A stretch of 64,000 nucleotides of DNA from an uncultured Peptococcaceae bacterium (GCA_934229395.1 CAKQDL010000001.1:5917-69916); one strand, 5' to 3'. Positions 44,549-54,247 are shown, numbered from the stretch's first letter. Translations and numbers: made by a program. The notes: generated from the letters alone by a model not told the origin.

Positions 44549-47500
44549 TTGTCTAATAAAACCATGAAAACCATGGACGGTAACACAGCTGCCGCTCACG
44601 TATCTTACATGTTCACTGATGTTGCAGCTATTTACCCAATCACCCCATCATCCCCGATGGCAGAAAAGGTTGACGCTTGGAGCGCAGCTGGTAGAAAGAA
44701 CTTGTTCAATCAAACCGTTAAGGTTGTAGAAATGGATTCCGAAGCAGGTGCAGCAGGTGCCGTTCACGGTTCCTTGACCGCAGGTGCTTTGACTTCCACC
44801 TACACTTCTTCACAGGGCCTTCTATTGATGATTCCTGCAATGTACAAGATTGCTGGTGAATTACTTCCTACCGTATTCCAAGTAGCAGCTCGTGCAATTG
44901 CTGGCCACGCACTTTCCATCTTCGGTGATCACTCCGACGTTATGGCTTGCCGTGGTATTGGCTTTGCTATGTTGGCTTCCTCTAGCGTACAGGAAGTTAT
45001 GGATTTGGGTACCGTTGCTCAATTGGCAACCCTCAAGTCTCGCGTTCCATTCATCCACTTCTTTGACGGTTTCAGAACTTCCCACGAAATCCAAAAGATT
45101 GAAGTGATGGATGATGAATTCCTCAAGGAACAAATCGACATGGATGCTGTTAAGCGATTCCGTGAACTCGGTTTGAACCCTGAACATCCTGTAACCAAGG
45201 GTACCAACCAAAACCCAGATATCTTCTTCCAACAAAGAGAAGGTGTCAATAAGTTCTATGAAGACGTTGTTGACGTAACTGAAAAGTACATGGAAGAAGT
45301 TTCTAAGCAAACTGGCCGTGACTACAAGCTCTTCAACTACTATGGTGCAGAAGATGCAGAATACGTTGTAGTGGCAATGGGTTCTGTATGTGAAGCTCTT
45401 GAAGAAGTTGTTGACTACCTCATGGCTAAGGGTGAAAAAGTAGGTCTCTTGAAGATTCGCCTCTTCAGACCATTCTCCCTCAAGCACTTCTTCGCAGCTG
45501 TTCCTAAGAGCGTTAAGCGCATCTGCGTGCTTGACCGTTCTAAGGAACCAGGTGCTATCGGTGAAGCAGTTTACGAAGACGTTATGACTGCATTCTATGA
45601 TTCCGATATGCACCCAATGATTATCGGCGGTCGTTATGGCTTGGGCTCTAAGGACGTTACCCCAGCTCAACTTATCGCTGTATATGACAACCTCAAAGCA
45701 GACGCTCCTAAGAACCACTTCACCGTTGGTATCGTAGATGACGTTACCAATACTTCCCTCGAAGTTGGCGCACCAGTTGTTACAAGCCCTGAAGACATCA
45801 TCGCTTGCAAGTTCTGGGGTTACGGCTCCGACGGTACTGTAGGTGCTAACAAGGACGCTATCAAGATCATCGGTGACAACACTGATATGTATGCACAAGG
45901 TTACTTCTCTTACGACTCCAAGAAGAGTGGCGGTGTTACCGTTTCTTCCTTGCGTTTTGGTAAGAGCAAGATTCGTGCTACCTATGAAGTTGACCAAGCA
46001 GACTACATTGCTTGCCACAAGTCCAGCTATGTTCATCTCTACGATGTACTCGAAGGCCTAAAGCCAAACGGTACCTTCCTTTTGAACTGCACCTGGTCTC
46101 CAGAAGAATTGGAAGAACACCTTCCAGCTTCTATGAAGCGTTACATCGCTCAAAACAACATCAAGTTCTACACCATCGACGCTTCTAAGGTTGCAGCTGA
46201 AGTTGGTCTAGGCAACCGTACCAACATGGTTACCCAAACCGCATTCTTCAAGCTCACCGGCGTACTTCCTTTCGAACAATCCGTAACTCTCTTGAAGGAC
46301 GCTATCAAGAAGACCTACGGTCGCAAGGGTGATGCTATCGTTAACATGAACTGCGATGCTGTAGATAAGGCTATCGAAGTACTTCACGAAGTACATGTTC
46401 CAGCTGAATGGGCTAACGCTGAAGATGCTGCTGCTGAAGCTAAGGGTTGCAAGTGCGAACCTGAATTCATCAAGAACATCTTCCGTCCAATGATTGCTAT
46501 GCAAGGTAACAAACTCCCTGTAAGTGCATTCGTAGGCATCGAAGATGGTCGTTACCCAGCAGGTACCACCAAATTCGAAAAACGCATGGCTGCTCTCTTC
46601 GTTCCAGAATGGCAACCAGAAAACTGCATCCAATGCAACCAATGCTCTTTTGTTTGCCCACACGCAGCTATCCGTCCATTCCTTCTAAACGAAGAAGAAG
46701 TTGCTAACGCTCCTGAAGGCATGAAGACCATCAAGGCTACCGGTAAGGAATTTGAAGGTCTCCAATTCAGAATGCAAGTTAGTGCTATGGACTGTCTAGG
46801 TTGCGGCAGCTGCGCAAATGTTTGCCCAGCTAAGAACAAGGCTCTCCAAATGGTTCCAATTGACAACATTGTTGAAGCTGAACGCGCTAACTGGACCTAC
46901 ATGACCCACAAGGTTACCAACAAAGCTGAACTCACCAACACTACTACCGTTAAGGGCAGCCAGTTCGCAGTTCCACTACTCGAATTCTCCGGCGCTTGCG
47001 CAGGTTGCGGTGAAACCCCATACGCTAAGCTCCTTACCCAACTCTTTGGTGATCGTATGATGATTGCTAACACCACCGGTTGCTCTTCCATCTGGGGTGC
47101 TGCAGCTCCATCTACCCCATATACCACCAACGCTAAGGGCCAAGGTCCAGCATGGCAAAACTCCCTCTTCGAAAACAACGCTCAATTTGGTCTTGGTATG
47201 TACACCGCTGACGTTCAAATGAAGAACAAGGTAAAATACCTCTGCGGCGTTATCGCTGAAGGCGACTACAATGCAGACCTCAAGGCAGCAGCTGCTGCAT
47301 GGCTCGCTGGTTTCGAAGTTCGCGATGTGAAGGCTGTAGCTGACGCTAGCGACATCATTGTTGCTCAACTCGAAGCAGCTGACAAAGACGAGTACCTCAC
47401 CGACCTCGACAGCGTGAAGGGCTTCCTAAAGATTCGTTCCCAATGGATCTTCGGTGGCGACGGTTGGGCATATGACATCGGTTATGGCGGTGTTGACCAC

Positions 47501-48085
47501 GTTCTCGCTAGCGGCGAAAACATCAACATCTTCGTATTCGATACTGAAGTATACTCCAACACCGGTGGTCAAGCTTCCAAGTCTACCCCACTTGCAGCTG
47601 TAGCTCAATTTGCTGCTGATGGTAAGAAGACCAACAAGAAGGACCTCGGTCTCATGCAAACCACCTATGGCAACGTTTATGTAGCTCAAATCGCTATGGG
47701 CGCTGACATGAACCAAGCTGTTAAGGCTATCAAGGAAGCAGAAGCTTACAACGGTCCATCCCTCGTAATCGCTTACGCTCCATGCATCAACCACGGTATC
47801 CGCAAGGGTATGGCAATTTCCCAATCCCACGTTAAGGATGCTGTGAAGTGCGGCTACTGGCACCTCTGGAGATTCAACCCAGAACTCGCTGCTGAAGGTA
47901 AGAACCCATTCAGCCTCGACTCTAAGGCTCCAGACTACGATCAATTCGAAGATTTCTTAAAGAGCGAAGTTCGTTATTCTTCCCTCGCTAAGGCTCATCC
48001 AGATACCGCAGAAGCACTTTACGCTAAGACCAAGGCTCTCAGCGAAAAGCGCTATGCAAAATACGTTGAATTGGCTGGTAAGTAA
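44549..48085 (+). CDS. nifJ: Pyruvate:ferredoxin (flavodoxin) oxidoreductase, single-chain
   Basis: Oxidises pyruvate to acetyl-CoA and CO2 with ferredoxin as acceptor, the central catabolic step of anaerobes. The single chain has the domains in order: alpha-like (IYPITPSSPMAE), gamma-like, an inserted 2[4Fe-4S] ferredoxin domain (CIQCNQCSFVCP and CLGCGSCANVCP), and the beta-like TPP domain (GGDGWAYDIG, NTEVYSNTGGQ-like TEVYSNTGGQ). The frame reaches 44477, but GGGAGGAGG eight bases before TTG 44549 makes that the likely start, giving 1178 residues. Codon bias is as strong as in rpsB, so it is probably abundant. A UUCG-capped terminator follows. Confidence 0.97.
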   Translation: MSNKTMKTMDGNTAAAHVSYMFTDVAAIYPITPSSPMAEKVDAWSAAGRKNLFNQTVKVVEMDSEAGAAGAVHGSLTAGALTSTYTSSQGLLLMIPAMYKIAGELLPTVFQVAARAIAGHALSIFGDHSDVMACRGIGFAMLASSSVQEVMDLGTVAQLATLKSRVPFIHFFDGFRTSHEIQKIEVMDDEFLKEQIDMDAVKRFRELGLNPEHPVTKGTNQNPDIFFQQREGVNKFYEDVVDVTEKYMEEVSKQTGRDYKLFNYYGAEDAEYVVVAMGSVCEALEEVVDYLMAKGEKVGLLKIRLFRPFSLKHFFAAVPKSVKRICVLDRSKEPGAIGEAVYEDVMTAFYDSDMHPMIIGGRYGLGSKDVTPAQLIAVYDNLKADAPKNHFTVGIVDDVTNTSLEVGAPVVTSPEDIIACKFWGYGSDGTVGANKDAIKIIGDNTDMYAQGYFSYDSKKSGGVTVSSLRFGKSKIRATYEVDQADYIACHKSSYVHLYDVLEGLKPNGTFLLNCTWSPEELEEHLPASMKRYIAQNNIKFYTIDASKVAAEVGLGNRTNMVTQTAFFKLTGVLPFEQSVTLLKDAIKKTYGRKGDAIVNMNCDAVDKAIEVLHEVHVPAEWANAEDAAAEAKGCKCEPEFIKNIFRPMIAMQGNKLPVSAFVGIEDGRYPAGTTKFEKRMAALFVPEWQPENCIQCNQCSFVCPHAAIRPFLLNEEEVANAPEGMKTIKATGKEFEGLQFRMQVSAMDCLGCGSCANVCPAKNKALQMVPIDNIVEAERANWTYMTHKVTNKAELTNTTTVKGSQFAVPLLEFSGACAGCGETPYAKLLTQLFGDRMMIANTTGCSSIWGAAAPSTPYTTNAKGQGPAWQNSLFENNAQFGLGMYTADVQMKNKVKYLCGVIAEGDYNADLKAAAAAWLAGFEVRDVKAVADASDIIVAQLEAADKDEYLTDLDSVKGFLKIRSQWIFGGDGWAYDIGYGGVDHVLASGENINIFVFDTEVYSNTGGQASKSTPLAAVAQFAADGKKTNKKDLGLMQTTYGNVYVAQIAMGADMNQAVKAIKEAEAYNGPSLVIAYAPCINHGIRKGMAISQSHVKDAVKCGYWHLWRFNPELAAEGKNPFSLDSKAPDYDQFEDFLKSEVRYSSLAKAHPDTAEALYAKTKALSEKRYAKYVELAGK

Positions 48086-48113
48086 TTCAGTGTCATTTCA
48101 ATAAGTAAACTAC

Positions 48114-48152
48114 AAAGAAAGGCTCCTCTTCGGAAGAGCCTTTCTTTTTTTG
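48114..48152 (+). terminator. Terminator after PFOR
   Basis: AAAGAAAGGCTC pairs with GAGCCTTTCTTT; an inner TC/GA closes a TTCG loop. Seven T follow. Confidence 0.9.
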
Positions 48153-48193
48153 TAATTATCAAAAAGAGTAACGTAATCACCAACATTGTGATG

Positions 48194-48222
48194 TAGACAG
48201 TTTTTCAATTATTTGGTATCAT
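48194..48222 (+). promoter_or_regulatory. Promoter of alaS operon
   Basis: TAGACA at 48194-48199, 17 bases, TATCAT at 48217-48222 preceded by TGG. The leader is too short for a T-box. Confidence 0.7.
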
Positions 48223-48256
48223 AACGAAAGAATGATTATAAGAATGGAGAATTTAT

Positions 48257-50908
48257 ATGCTGACCGGTAATGGAATTAGAACGAAGTTTATCGAGTATTT
48301 TGAAAGCAAAGGGCATACCCATGTAAAAAGCTCTTCGCTGGTACCATATAATGATCCAACATTGTTATTTACAAATGCTGGTATGAATCAATTTAAAAAC
48401 GTATTTCTTGGCCTAGAAACCAGAGATTACAAACGCGCCACAACTGTTCAAAAATGCGTACGTGCCGGTGGTAAACATAACGACCTAGAAACCGTTGGTA
48501 AAACGGCAAGACATCACACCTTTTTTGAAATGCTTGGGAACTTTTCCTTGGGTGATTATTTCAAAGAAGATGCCATCAAATTTTGCTGGGATTTTCTCAC
48601 CAATGTGTTAGAGCTTCCTGCAGAAAAACTCTACATCACCATCTATGAGGACGATGACGAAGCTTACGAAATTTGGCATAAGGTGACAGGTTTTGATGAA
48701 AGCAAAATCTATCGCTTGGGCAAAAAAGACAACTTCTGGCAAATGGGTGATGTAGGTCCATGTGGCCCATGTAGTGAAGTGCATTTTGACCGCGGTGAAG
48801 ACCATGCTTGCGATCATCCAGGCGGCTGCAAACTTGGCGTTTGTGACTGCGATCGTTGGCTCGAAATTTGGAACCTTGTGTTTATGCAATATAACCGCGA
48901 TGAAGAAGGTAATCTCACACCGCTCCCACGTCCAAATATTGATACAGGAATGGGCCTTGAACGTATTACCTCTATTCTTCAAGGGGTAAACACAAACTAC
49001 GATACCGACCTTTTTGTACCACTTCTAAAGTATGTGGAAGAGCTTAGTGGCAAGGAATACCACAGCGACGAACGTGGCTTTGCTTTCCGTGTTATTGCCG
49101 ACCATGCCCGCGCTTGCACCTTCCTTATTGCAGATGGCGTACTTCCTAGCAACGAAGGTCGTGGCTATGTATTGCGCCGCATTTTACGTCGTGCAGTACG
49201 TCTTGGTAAGAGTATCGGTCTCAACGAACCATTCCTTTATAAATTTACTGCCAAGGTTGTTGAGCTTATGGGTGACGCCTACCCAGAAGTATGTGAGCAC
49301 CAGACTTACATTGAATCTATTATTAAAAATGAAGAAGAACGTTTCTTCCAAACCTTGCAAGATGGCCTAAAGATTGTTAACGAAACCGTTGCCGCCATCA
49401 AGACCAAAAACGGTACTGTTATCGACGGTGAAAGTGCATTCAAATTCTATGACACTTATGGCTTCCCAATTGACCTTACAAAGGATATTGCAGAAGAAGA
49501 GGGCATGAGTGTAGATATTGAAGGCTTCGAAGCAGCAATGGCAGAGCAAAAGCGTCGTGCAAAGGAATCTCAAGATGTTGCAAATGTGTGGGATTTGGCG
49601 CAACACGTTACAGAAGCTTACCCAGATATGCCTGCAACAGATTTTGTTGGTTACACCGAAAGCGAAGCAGACGTTAAGGTTGTTGGCATTCTTATTGACA
49701 ACGAAGCCCAAGAATTTGGCTATGACGTACACGCTTCTGTTCTTTTGGAACAATCTCCTTTCTATGCACAAGGTGGCGGCCAAGTGGGTGAACGTGGCCA
49801 GCTCTTAGCAAAGGAAGGTGTATTCAATATTGAAAACACCATCAAGCTAGCTGATGGTAAATTTGTACACCAAGGCTACATTGATGGACGCCTCAATCTT
49901 GGCGAAACCGTTCATGCAGTAGTAGATATGAAGCTTCGTAAGGCATCGGCACGCAACCATACTGCAACTCACTTGTTGCACTATGCTCTGAGGGAAGTAC
50001 TTGGCGAAAACGTTCACCAAGCTGGCTCTCTTGTAAGTGCCGAACACCTTCGCTTTGACTTCTCTAGTTTGAATGCAATGACTGATGATGAAATCGCTCG
50101 TGTAGAAGCTATTGTCAACGAAGAAATTTTAGCGGCACAAACAGTAAAAACCTTTGAAGCAACCATCGACGAAGCCAAAGAAAGTGGCCACATGGCACTC
50201 TTTGGTGAAAAATATGGTGACACTGTTCGCTGCGTAGATGCTGGTGAACATAGCAAGGAACTTTGCGGTGGCGTGCACGTTGCCAACACCGGCGAGATTG
50301 GTATGTTTAAAATTTTGAGCGAAAGCTCTGTATCTGCCGGTGTTCGACGCATCGAAGCTGTAACAGGCACTGTAGCTTATGAGCTTATGACCAAGCAGGA
50401 TCAATTGCTGGGCGCTGTTTGTAAAAAGCTCAAGGCGCAAACAACTGGCGAAATCATCGACAAAATTGCAAACCTTGAAAATCAAGCAAAAGAGCTTCAA
50501 AAGCAAATTGATGATATGAAATTACAGCAAATGAAGGATGCCGCTGCAAATGCGCAGGATACCATTCATGAAGTAAGAGGCCTACAAGTTCTTGCTCAGG
50601 AAGTGCAGGCAGCAAACATGGAAGACTTGAGAAATCAAGCTGACCTCTTCCGCAACAAACTTGAGGACGGCGTTGTGCTTTTGGCAGCAGTAAACGATGG
50701 CCAAGTACAGCTTGTTTGTATGCTTACAGCTGGTGAGGCCAAGAAGCATCTCCATGCAGGCAACCTTATTAAAGAAACCGTTGCTCTTGTAGGCGGCAAG
50801 GGTGGTGGTCGCCCTGATATGGCCCAAGCCGGTGGTAAGGATGCGCAGGCCCTACCAGGTGCATTAGAAGCCTTCATTGGTATTGTTGATAAACAATTTA
50901 AGGAGTGA
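48257..50908 (+). CDS. alaS: Alanyl-tRNA synthetase
   Basis: Charges tRNA-Ala and edits Ser or Gly mistakes. 883 residues: class II catalytic core with FTNAGMNQFK and GVLPSNEGRGYVLRR, the editing domain with the zinc motif (HNHTATHLLH and CGGVHVANTG), then a coiled coil and the C-Ala domain with GGKGGGRPDMAQAGG. The start is supported by a GGAGA upstream. ireB, ruvX and a DUF1292 gene follow closely, the arrangement seen in many Bacillota. Confidence 0.98.
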   Translation: MLTGNGIRTKFIEYFESKGHTHVKSSSLVPYNDPTLLFTNAGMNQFKNVFLGLETRDYKRATTVQKCVRAGGKHNDLETVGKTARHHTFFEMLGNFSLGDYFKEDAIKFCWDFLTNVLELPAEKLYITIYEDDDEAYEIWHKVTGFDESKIYRLGKKDNFWQMGDVGPCGPCSEVHFDRGEDHACDHPGGCKLGVCDCDRWLEIWNLVFMQYNRDEEGNLTPLPRPNIDTGMGLERITSILQGVNTNYDTDLFVPLLKYVEELSGKEYHSDERGFAFRVIADHARACTFLIADGVLPSNEGRGYVLRRILRRAVRLGKSIGLNEPFLYKFTAKVVELMGDAYPEVCEHQTYIESIIKNEEERFFQTLQDGLKIVNETVAAIKTKNGTVIDGESAFKFYDTYGFPIDLTKDIAEEEGMSVDIEGFEAAMAEQKRRAKESQDVANVWDLAQHVTEAYPDMPATDFVGYTESEADVKVVGILIDNEAQEFGYDVHASVLLEQSPFYAQGGGQVGERGQLLAKEGVFNIENTIKLADGKFVHQGYIDGRLNLGETVHAVVDMKLRKASARNHTATHLLHYALREVLGENVHQAGSLVSAEHLRFDFSSLNAMTDDEIARVEAIVNEEILAAQTVKTFEATIDEAKESGHMALFGEKYGDTVRCVDAGEHSKELCGGVHVANTGEIGMFKILSESSVSAGVRRIEAVTGTVAYELMTKQDQLLGAVCKKLKAQTTGEIIDKIANLENQAKELQKQIDDMKLQQMKDAAANAQDTIHEVRGLQVLAQEVQAANMEDLRNQADLFRNKLEDGVVLLAAVNDGQVQLVCMLTAGEAKKHLHAGNLIKETVALVGGKGGGRPDMAQAGGKDAQALPGALEAFIGIVDKQFKE

Positions 50909-50915
50909 TTCAATC

Positions 50916-51176
50916 ATGAGAGATGATCTTGATCAAACCATGTATTTTGACAAGAATCTTCAACAGGAGCTTAGCCCTCGTGACGTACTTCGCACAGTAT
51001 ATATTGCACTAGAAGAAAAGGGGTACCAGCCAATCAATCAGATTGCTGGCTACATCCTTTCTGGCGACCCGGCCTATATTACAAGCTACAACAATGCACG
51101 TGCTCTCATAAAAAAATATGACAGAGATCAATACGTTGAAGAAATGCTTGTCGACTTTTTGGATGAAAAAGAATGA
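50916..51176 (+). CDS. ireB: IreB family regulatory phosphoprotein (UPF0297)
   Basis: 86-residue cytoplasmic protein beginning MRDDLDQTMYFDK and containing the family segment YQPINQIAGYILSGDPAYIT. In Enterococcus, IreB is phosphorylated by the PASTA kinase IreK on N-terminal threonines and affects cephalosporin resistance; the Thr in DQTMYF matches that position. AAGGAGTGAT lies just before ATG 50916. It overlaps ruvX by four bases. Gene order alaS-ireB-ruvX-DUF1292 is the standard one. Confidence 0.95.
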   Translation: MRDDLDQTMYFDKNLQQELSPRDVLRTVYIALEEKGYQPINQIAGYILSGDPAYITSYNNARALIKKYDRDQYVEEMLVDFLDEKE

Positions 51177-51595
51177 TAGGACGTTTGATTTGTTTTGACG
51201 TTGGCGAAAGACGCATTGGCATTTCTGCTAGTGATCTCTTGGGCATTACTGCACAGCCTGTAGAAACCTATACGCGAACAGCTTCCTTGGAAAATGACTA
51301 TAAGTACCTCGCAAAGGTTATAAAAGACCAGGAGGCTGTGAAGCTTGTTGTAGGTCTGCCTAAAAATATGAACAATACCATTGGTTTTAAGGCAGAGGAA
51401 ATCATGAATTTTATCGAAGGGTTTAAGGCGTATTTGCCAGATGGCTTTCCGATTGATTGGATTGACGAACGCCTAACAACAGTCCAAGCTGAGAACGTGC
51501 TGCTTGAAGCGAATGTGTCTAGAAAAAAACGAAAAAAAGTTGTTGATAAGATAGCAGCTGTATTTATGCTGCAAACTTATATGGATATGCATTAA
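51173..51595 (+). CDS. ruvX: Holliday junction resolvase-like RNase RuvX (YqgF)
   Basis: RNase H fold protein of 140 residues, with the first metal Asp in CFDVGERRIGIS, VVGLPKNM in the middle, and the WIDERLTT segment near the end. The family is required for 16S rRNA 5' end processing in E. coli and has been proposed as a resolvase. It overlaps ireB by four bases (ATGA). The DUF1292 gene follows 13 bases later with AAGGAGG. Confidence 0.95.
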   Translation: MIGRLICFDVGERRIGISASDLLGITAQPVETYTRTASLENDYKYLAKVIKDQEAVKLVVGLPKNMNNTIGFKAEEIMNFIEGFKAYLPDGFPIDWIDERLTTVQAENVLLEANVSRKKRKKVVDKIAAVFMLQTYMDMH

Positions 51596-51608
51596 GGAGG
51601 AACTACAA

Positions 51609-51899
51609 ATGGTAGAAAATGCAGAATTTGAAAAAAATGATGGCGAATTGGAAGACGGTCTTGTTGTACTTATCGATGAAGAAAACCACGAGCACACCTT
51701 CCAAGTATTAGAACGCGTTGAGCTCAAGGGCCAAGAATATGCAATTCTCGTTCCTTGGGATGAAGACGATGATGACAGCGCTATCCCACTAAAGATTGTT
51801 ATTGAAGACGGCGAAGAACTTCTTTATGACATCGATGACGATGAAGAATGGGAAGCTATCGTTGAATATTGGAACAGCTACGTAGACGAAGAAGAATAA
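51609..51899 (+). CDS. DUF1292 domain protein (YrzB-like)
   Basis: 96 residues, very acidic, with the family pattern LVVLIDEENHEHTFQVLE, YAILVP, and a final DDDEEWEAIVEYWN. Function unknown; it is regularly found after ruvX in Bacillota. AAGGAGG precedes the ATG. It is the last gene of the alaS operon and is followed by the long hairpin shared with the convergent WYL regulator. Confidence 0.92.
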   Translation: MVENAEFEKNDGELEDGLVVLIDEENHEHTFQVLERVELKGQEYAILVPWDEDDDDSAIPLKIVIEDGEELLYDIDDDEEWEAIVEYWNSYVDEEE

Positions 51900-51908
51900 T
51901 ACAAACGA

Positions 51909-51961
51909 AAGCGCCCCTGCAGGATATGTACGTGTATTGTACGTGTCCTGTAGGGGCGCTT
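51909..51961. terminator. Long bidirectional hairpin between DUF1292 and WYL genes
   Basis: A continuous stem of 24 pairs, 51909-51932 with 51938-51961, includes several wobbles and has a five-base loop TGTAT. It lies between convergent genes. The T run on the right is short (TTATTTT). Confidence 0.8.
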
Positions 51962-52033
51962 ATTTTGCGTTTAACGCTCTTTTGTAAGGCGGGAAATGTA
52001 ATACCTATGATGCTATAAATGGTGTGAGGTGGA

Positions 52034-53026
52034 CTAGGTTTGATAATTTGCAATGGTTTCATTTAACATTTCGCTGTAGGCATTTATGACTTCAGGAGGT
52101 GAAACAATTTGCACATCACTTCCTAGGCCGAAGAGCCAGCCAAAAAACTGCTTACTTATAATGACTTCAACACATACAAGAAAACGATTATTAAGGAGTG
52201 GCCAGGTAACAATGTGGGTGCCGAATTTGTCAACGATAGGATTGGCCAGTTCGTTTGGGCAATTCAAGGTCACTTTCATGACTTCTCCATCAAACATACC
52301 GAAAATTCTTTTGTCATAGCTTGCGATATCAATATCGTTCATCAGCGCCAAGCCCTCTCTAGGCTCCAAGATGACCATAATGCTATGCATCTTATCCACA
52401 CGAAAATGTTTTGTCTTTTTCGCGTCGGCGTCATAGCCTAGGAGGTAATAATTTTCATTGTCCCAAATGAGGTGCCCTGGGCTTATAACATATATTTTGC
52501 CGTTATGACGGTTGGTTCTTGTTTTATCTGGATTCCATTGGCGGTAGAGAAAGGAAATCTTGTAATTATTGTCGATGGCAAAATAAAGTTTATCAACATT
52601 GTAATAGATTTCCTCGTTGAGTGCCTTCACGCGCCCGGCCATGTTTACATGACGATGCAGCTCTGTGGCATAGCGCTTACTTGTGAGGGAGTCGAGTTTT
52701 TTTATGAGCAGTTCTGTTTTTGCGCTGGTGAGAAAACGCGCAGATTGAGCGATATCCACAAGAATCTTTAGCTCTGAAAGCTCAAAGGGGCGTGTTAATA
52801 AACTATAATAAAAGGTTCTATCCATTTGCTCCATGAGTATATCCATGCCAAATTGTTTGAGTAGGGCGATATCATTATAGAGGGTTTTGCGGTCGACCTT
52901 GATGCCCTTCTCTTGAAGCAGGGTTTGGATTTCCTTCATGGTGATGCCATGCTCGTCATCGGTTTCTTCCCATAAAATTTGGGCCAGATACAGGAGCTTT
53001 AGTGGTTTGTTTCCTGCGGTAGTCAT
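52034..53026 (-). CDS. WYL-domain transcriptional regulator (DeoR/HTH type)
   Basis: 330 residues: an N-terminal winged helix-turn-helix (about 5-60, DRKTLYNDIALLKQFG), a linker, then a WYL domain (about 140-220, with the SPGHLIWDNENYYLLGYD segment) and a C-terminal WCX part. WYL regulators sense ligands or nucleic acid and often control defence or DNA repair genes. ATG 53026 is preferred over 53032 because AAGGAG is then seven bases upstream. It faces the alaS operon and its target is unknown; the Wadjet-like operon lies about 3 kb away, past thiC, so a link is only possible, not shown. Confidence 0.9.
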   Translation of the reverse strand: MTTAGNKPLKLLYLAQILWEETDDEHGITMKEIQTLLQEKGIKVDRKTLYNDIALLKQFGMDILMEQMDRTFYYSLLTRPFELSELKILVDIAQSARFLTSAKTELLIKKLDSLTSKRYATELHRHVNMAGRVKALNEEIYYNVDKLYFAIDNNYKISFLYRQWNPDKTRTNRHNGKIYVISPGHLIWDNENYYLLGYDADAKKTKHFRVDKMHSIMVILEPREGLALMNDIDIASYDKRIFGMFDGEVMKVTLNCPNELANPIVDKFGTHIVTWPLLNNRFLVCVEVIISKQFFGWLFGLGSDVQIVSPPEVINAYSEMLNETIANYQT

Positions 53027-53239
53027 AAGCATTCTCCTTTTTTATCTTTCTCTATAGTATAGCTAAATTTTCACAGTCAGAGTAGAGGAAAAAGTGTTGT
53101 GCGAGGGAATAATATTGGACTAGCATAATCCTCAGAAAAAGTTGGCAAGTAATTGTTAACAAGAAACCAACGAAAAACAAGGAATTATTCCTTTAACTGT
53201 TTATGCATGTTAAAAAAACGAAAAAAGATTAAAAAAGGG

Positions 53240-53268
53240 TTGACGAATTTAGAATGTGCATATATAAT
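53240..53268 (+). promoter_or_regulatory. Promoter of the tRNA-Cys/tRNA-Leu pair
   Basis: TTGACG at 53240-53245, 17 bases, TATAAT at 53263-53268. Confidence 0.88.
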
Positions 53269-53297
53269 AAATATCGTTGTAGCGGACAAGCGCTCAC

Positions 53298-53368
53298 GGC
53301 GACATAGCCAAGTGGTAAGGCAGAGGACTGCAAATCCTTCACCCCCAGTTCGAATCTGGGTGTCGCCT
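53298..53368 (+). tRNA. tRNA-Cys (GCA)
   Basis: Acceptor stem GGCGACA/TGTCGCC, anticodon loop CTGCAAA giving GCA, T arm CCCCAGTTCGAATCTGGG. Discriminator T, as expected for tRNA-Cys; CCA not encoded. 71 bases. Confidence 0.96.
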
Positions 53369-53372
53369 TTAA

Positions 53373-53458
53373 GCCGGAGTGGCGGAACTGGCAGACGCAC
53401 AGGACTTAAAATCCTGCGAAGGTAAAACTTCGTACCGGTTCGATCCCGGTCTCCGGCA
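53373..53458 (+). tRNA. tRNA-Leu (TAA)
   Basis: Acceptor stem GCCGGAG/CTCCGGC, anticodon loop CTTAAAA giving TAA, and a long variable arm typical of class II tRNAs (CGAAGG to CTTCG). Discriminator A. 86 bases; it lies four bases after tRNA-Cys in the same transcript. Confidence 0.96.
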
Positions 53459-53464
53459 GTAGAA

Positions 53465-53494
53465 AAAAAGGACTTTCGAAAGAAAGTCCTTTTT
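53465..53494 (+). terminator. Terminator after tRNA-Leu
   Basis: AAAAAGGACTTTC and GAAAGTCCTTTTT form a perfect 13-pair stem with a GAAA loop. Confidence 0.9.
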
Positions 53495-53512
53495 GCGTTT
53501 TATGGATTAATC

Positions 53513-53541
53513 TTGCATTCCCTTCTTACAAGTGGTATGAT
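53513..53541 (+). promoter_or_regulatory. Promoter of the hemolysin III family gene
   Basis: TTGCAT at 53513-53518, 17 bases, TATGAT at 53536-53541 with TGG before it. Confidence 0.75.
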
Positions 53542-53596
53542 AAACTCGAGAAATGGTTACCAAAACTAGATTGCTAGAAGTGAGGAAGTGAGTACA

Positions 53597-54247
53597 ATGG
53601 GAAAATATTTGGAAATGGCACGAGAGCCTATCAGTAGTTTGAGTCATTGCATTGGCGCCGTATTTTTTGCTTTGGCGTCGACACTCTTGATTGGTAAATC
53701 TGCCTTTGATGGCGCACAGCCGAGCGTCGTTGTTGGTGTCGTTGTCTTTAGCCTGTCCTTGGTGGCACTATATTCGGCGAGTGCCATTTATCATTTTGCA
53801 CGAGGGTCGGAAAGAAAAATCCTTCGCTTACGCAAATTGGATCATTCGATGATTTATGTGCTTATTGCCGGCAGTTACACGCCAATTTTGATAAAATTCT
53901 TGCCAGAGCAAGAAAGTCTTGTCTTTGTCAGCGTTATTTGGGCCTGTGCGATTGTAGGGGTCGTCATTAAATTGTGCTGGTTTTCAGCGCCGCGTTGGCT
54001 ACAAACGGTCTTATATTTGCTCATGGGCTGGGCAGTTCTCTTTGATGTATCTATTTTTCAGCAAATGAGCGGGATGGCACTTTTACTTTTGGCGGCAGGT
54101 GGTATCAGTTATACTTTGGGAGCCATCATCTATATGATGAAATGGCCAAATTTCACCAAAGTTTTTGGATTTCACGAGAACTTTCATATGTTTATCCTTG
54201 CGGGGAGCTTTTTTCACTATCTTCTTGTGCTTTTCTTTGTAGCATAG
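53597..54247 (+). CDS. Hemolysin III / PAQR family membrane protein
   Basis: 216 residues with seven predicted membrane helices. Family motifs are the N-terminal EPISSLSHCIGA, SAIYHF with its zinc-ligand His, LDHSMIYVLIAGSYTP, and HENFHMFILAGSFFHY near the end, with two more His. These zinc-binding residues place it in the PAQR/HlyIII family (B. subtilis YplQ); its bacterial role is unclear, with links to membrane fluidity suggested. ATG 53597 with GAGGAAG upstream is favoured over GTG 53588. It stands alone between the tRNAs and thiC. Confidence 0.9.
   Translation: MGKYLEMAREPISSLSHCIGAVFFALASTLLIGKSAFDGAQPSVVVGVVVFSLSLVALYSASAIYHFARGSERKILRLRKLDHSMIYVLIAGSYTPILIKFLPEQESLVFVSVIWACAIVGVVIKLCWFSAPRWLQTVLYLLMGWAVLFDVSIFQQMSGMALLLLAAGGISYTLGAIIYMMKWPNFTKVFGFHENFHMFILAGSFFHYLLVLFFVA

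Noticed and set aside
44861..46036. 391-codon frame on the minus strand
   Set aside because: It lies wholly opposite PFOR, which has clear cofactor motifs. The translation has no known motif and no ribosome binding site; strong codon bias of PFOR leaves the other strand open.
48153..48256. T-box leader before alaS
   Set aside because: Only about 30 bases lie between the predicted start of transcription and the ATG, and no T-box core sequence is present. The same holds for glnS and proS.
53172..53196. Palindrome AAGGAATTATTCCTT near 53179 as operator of the WYL gene
   Set aside because: Short, AT-rich, with no matching second copy, and about 150 bases from the WYL start. Not enough to call.
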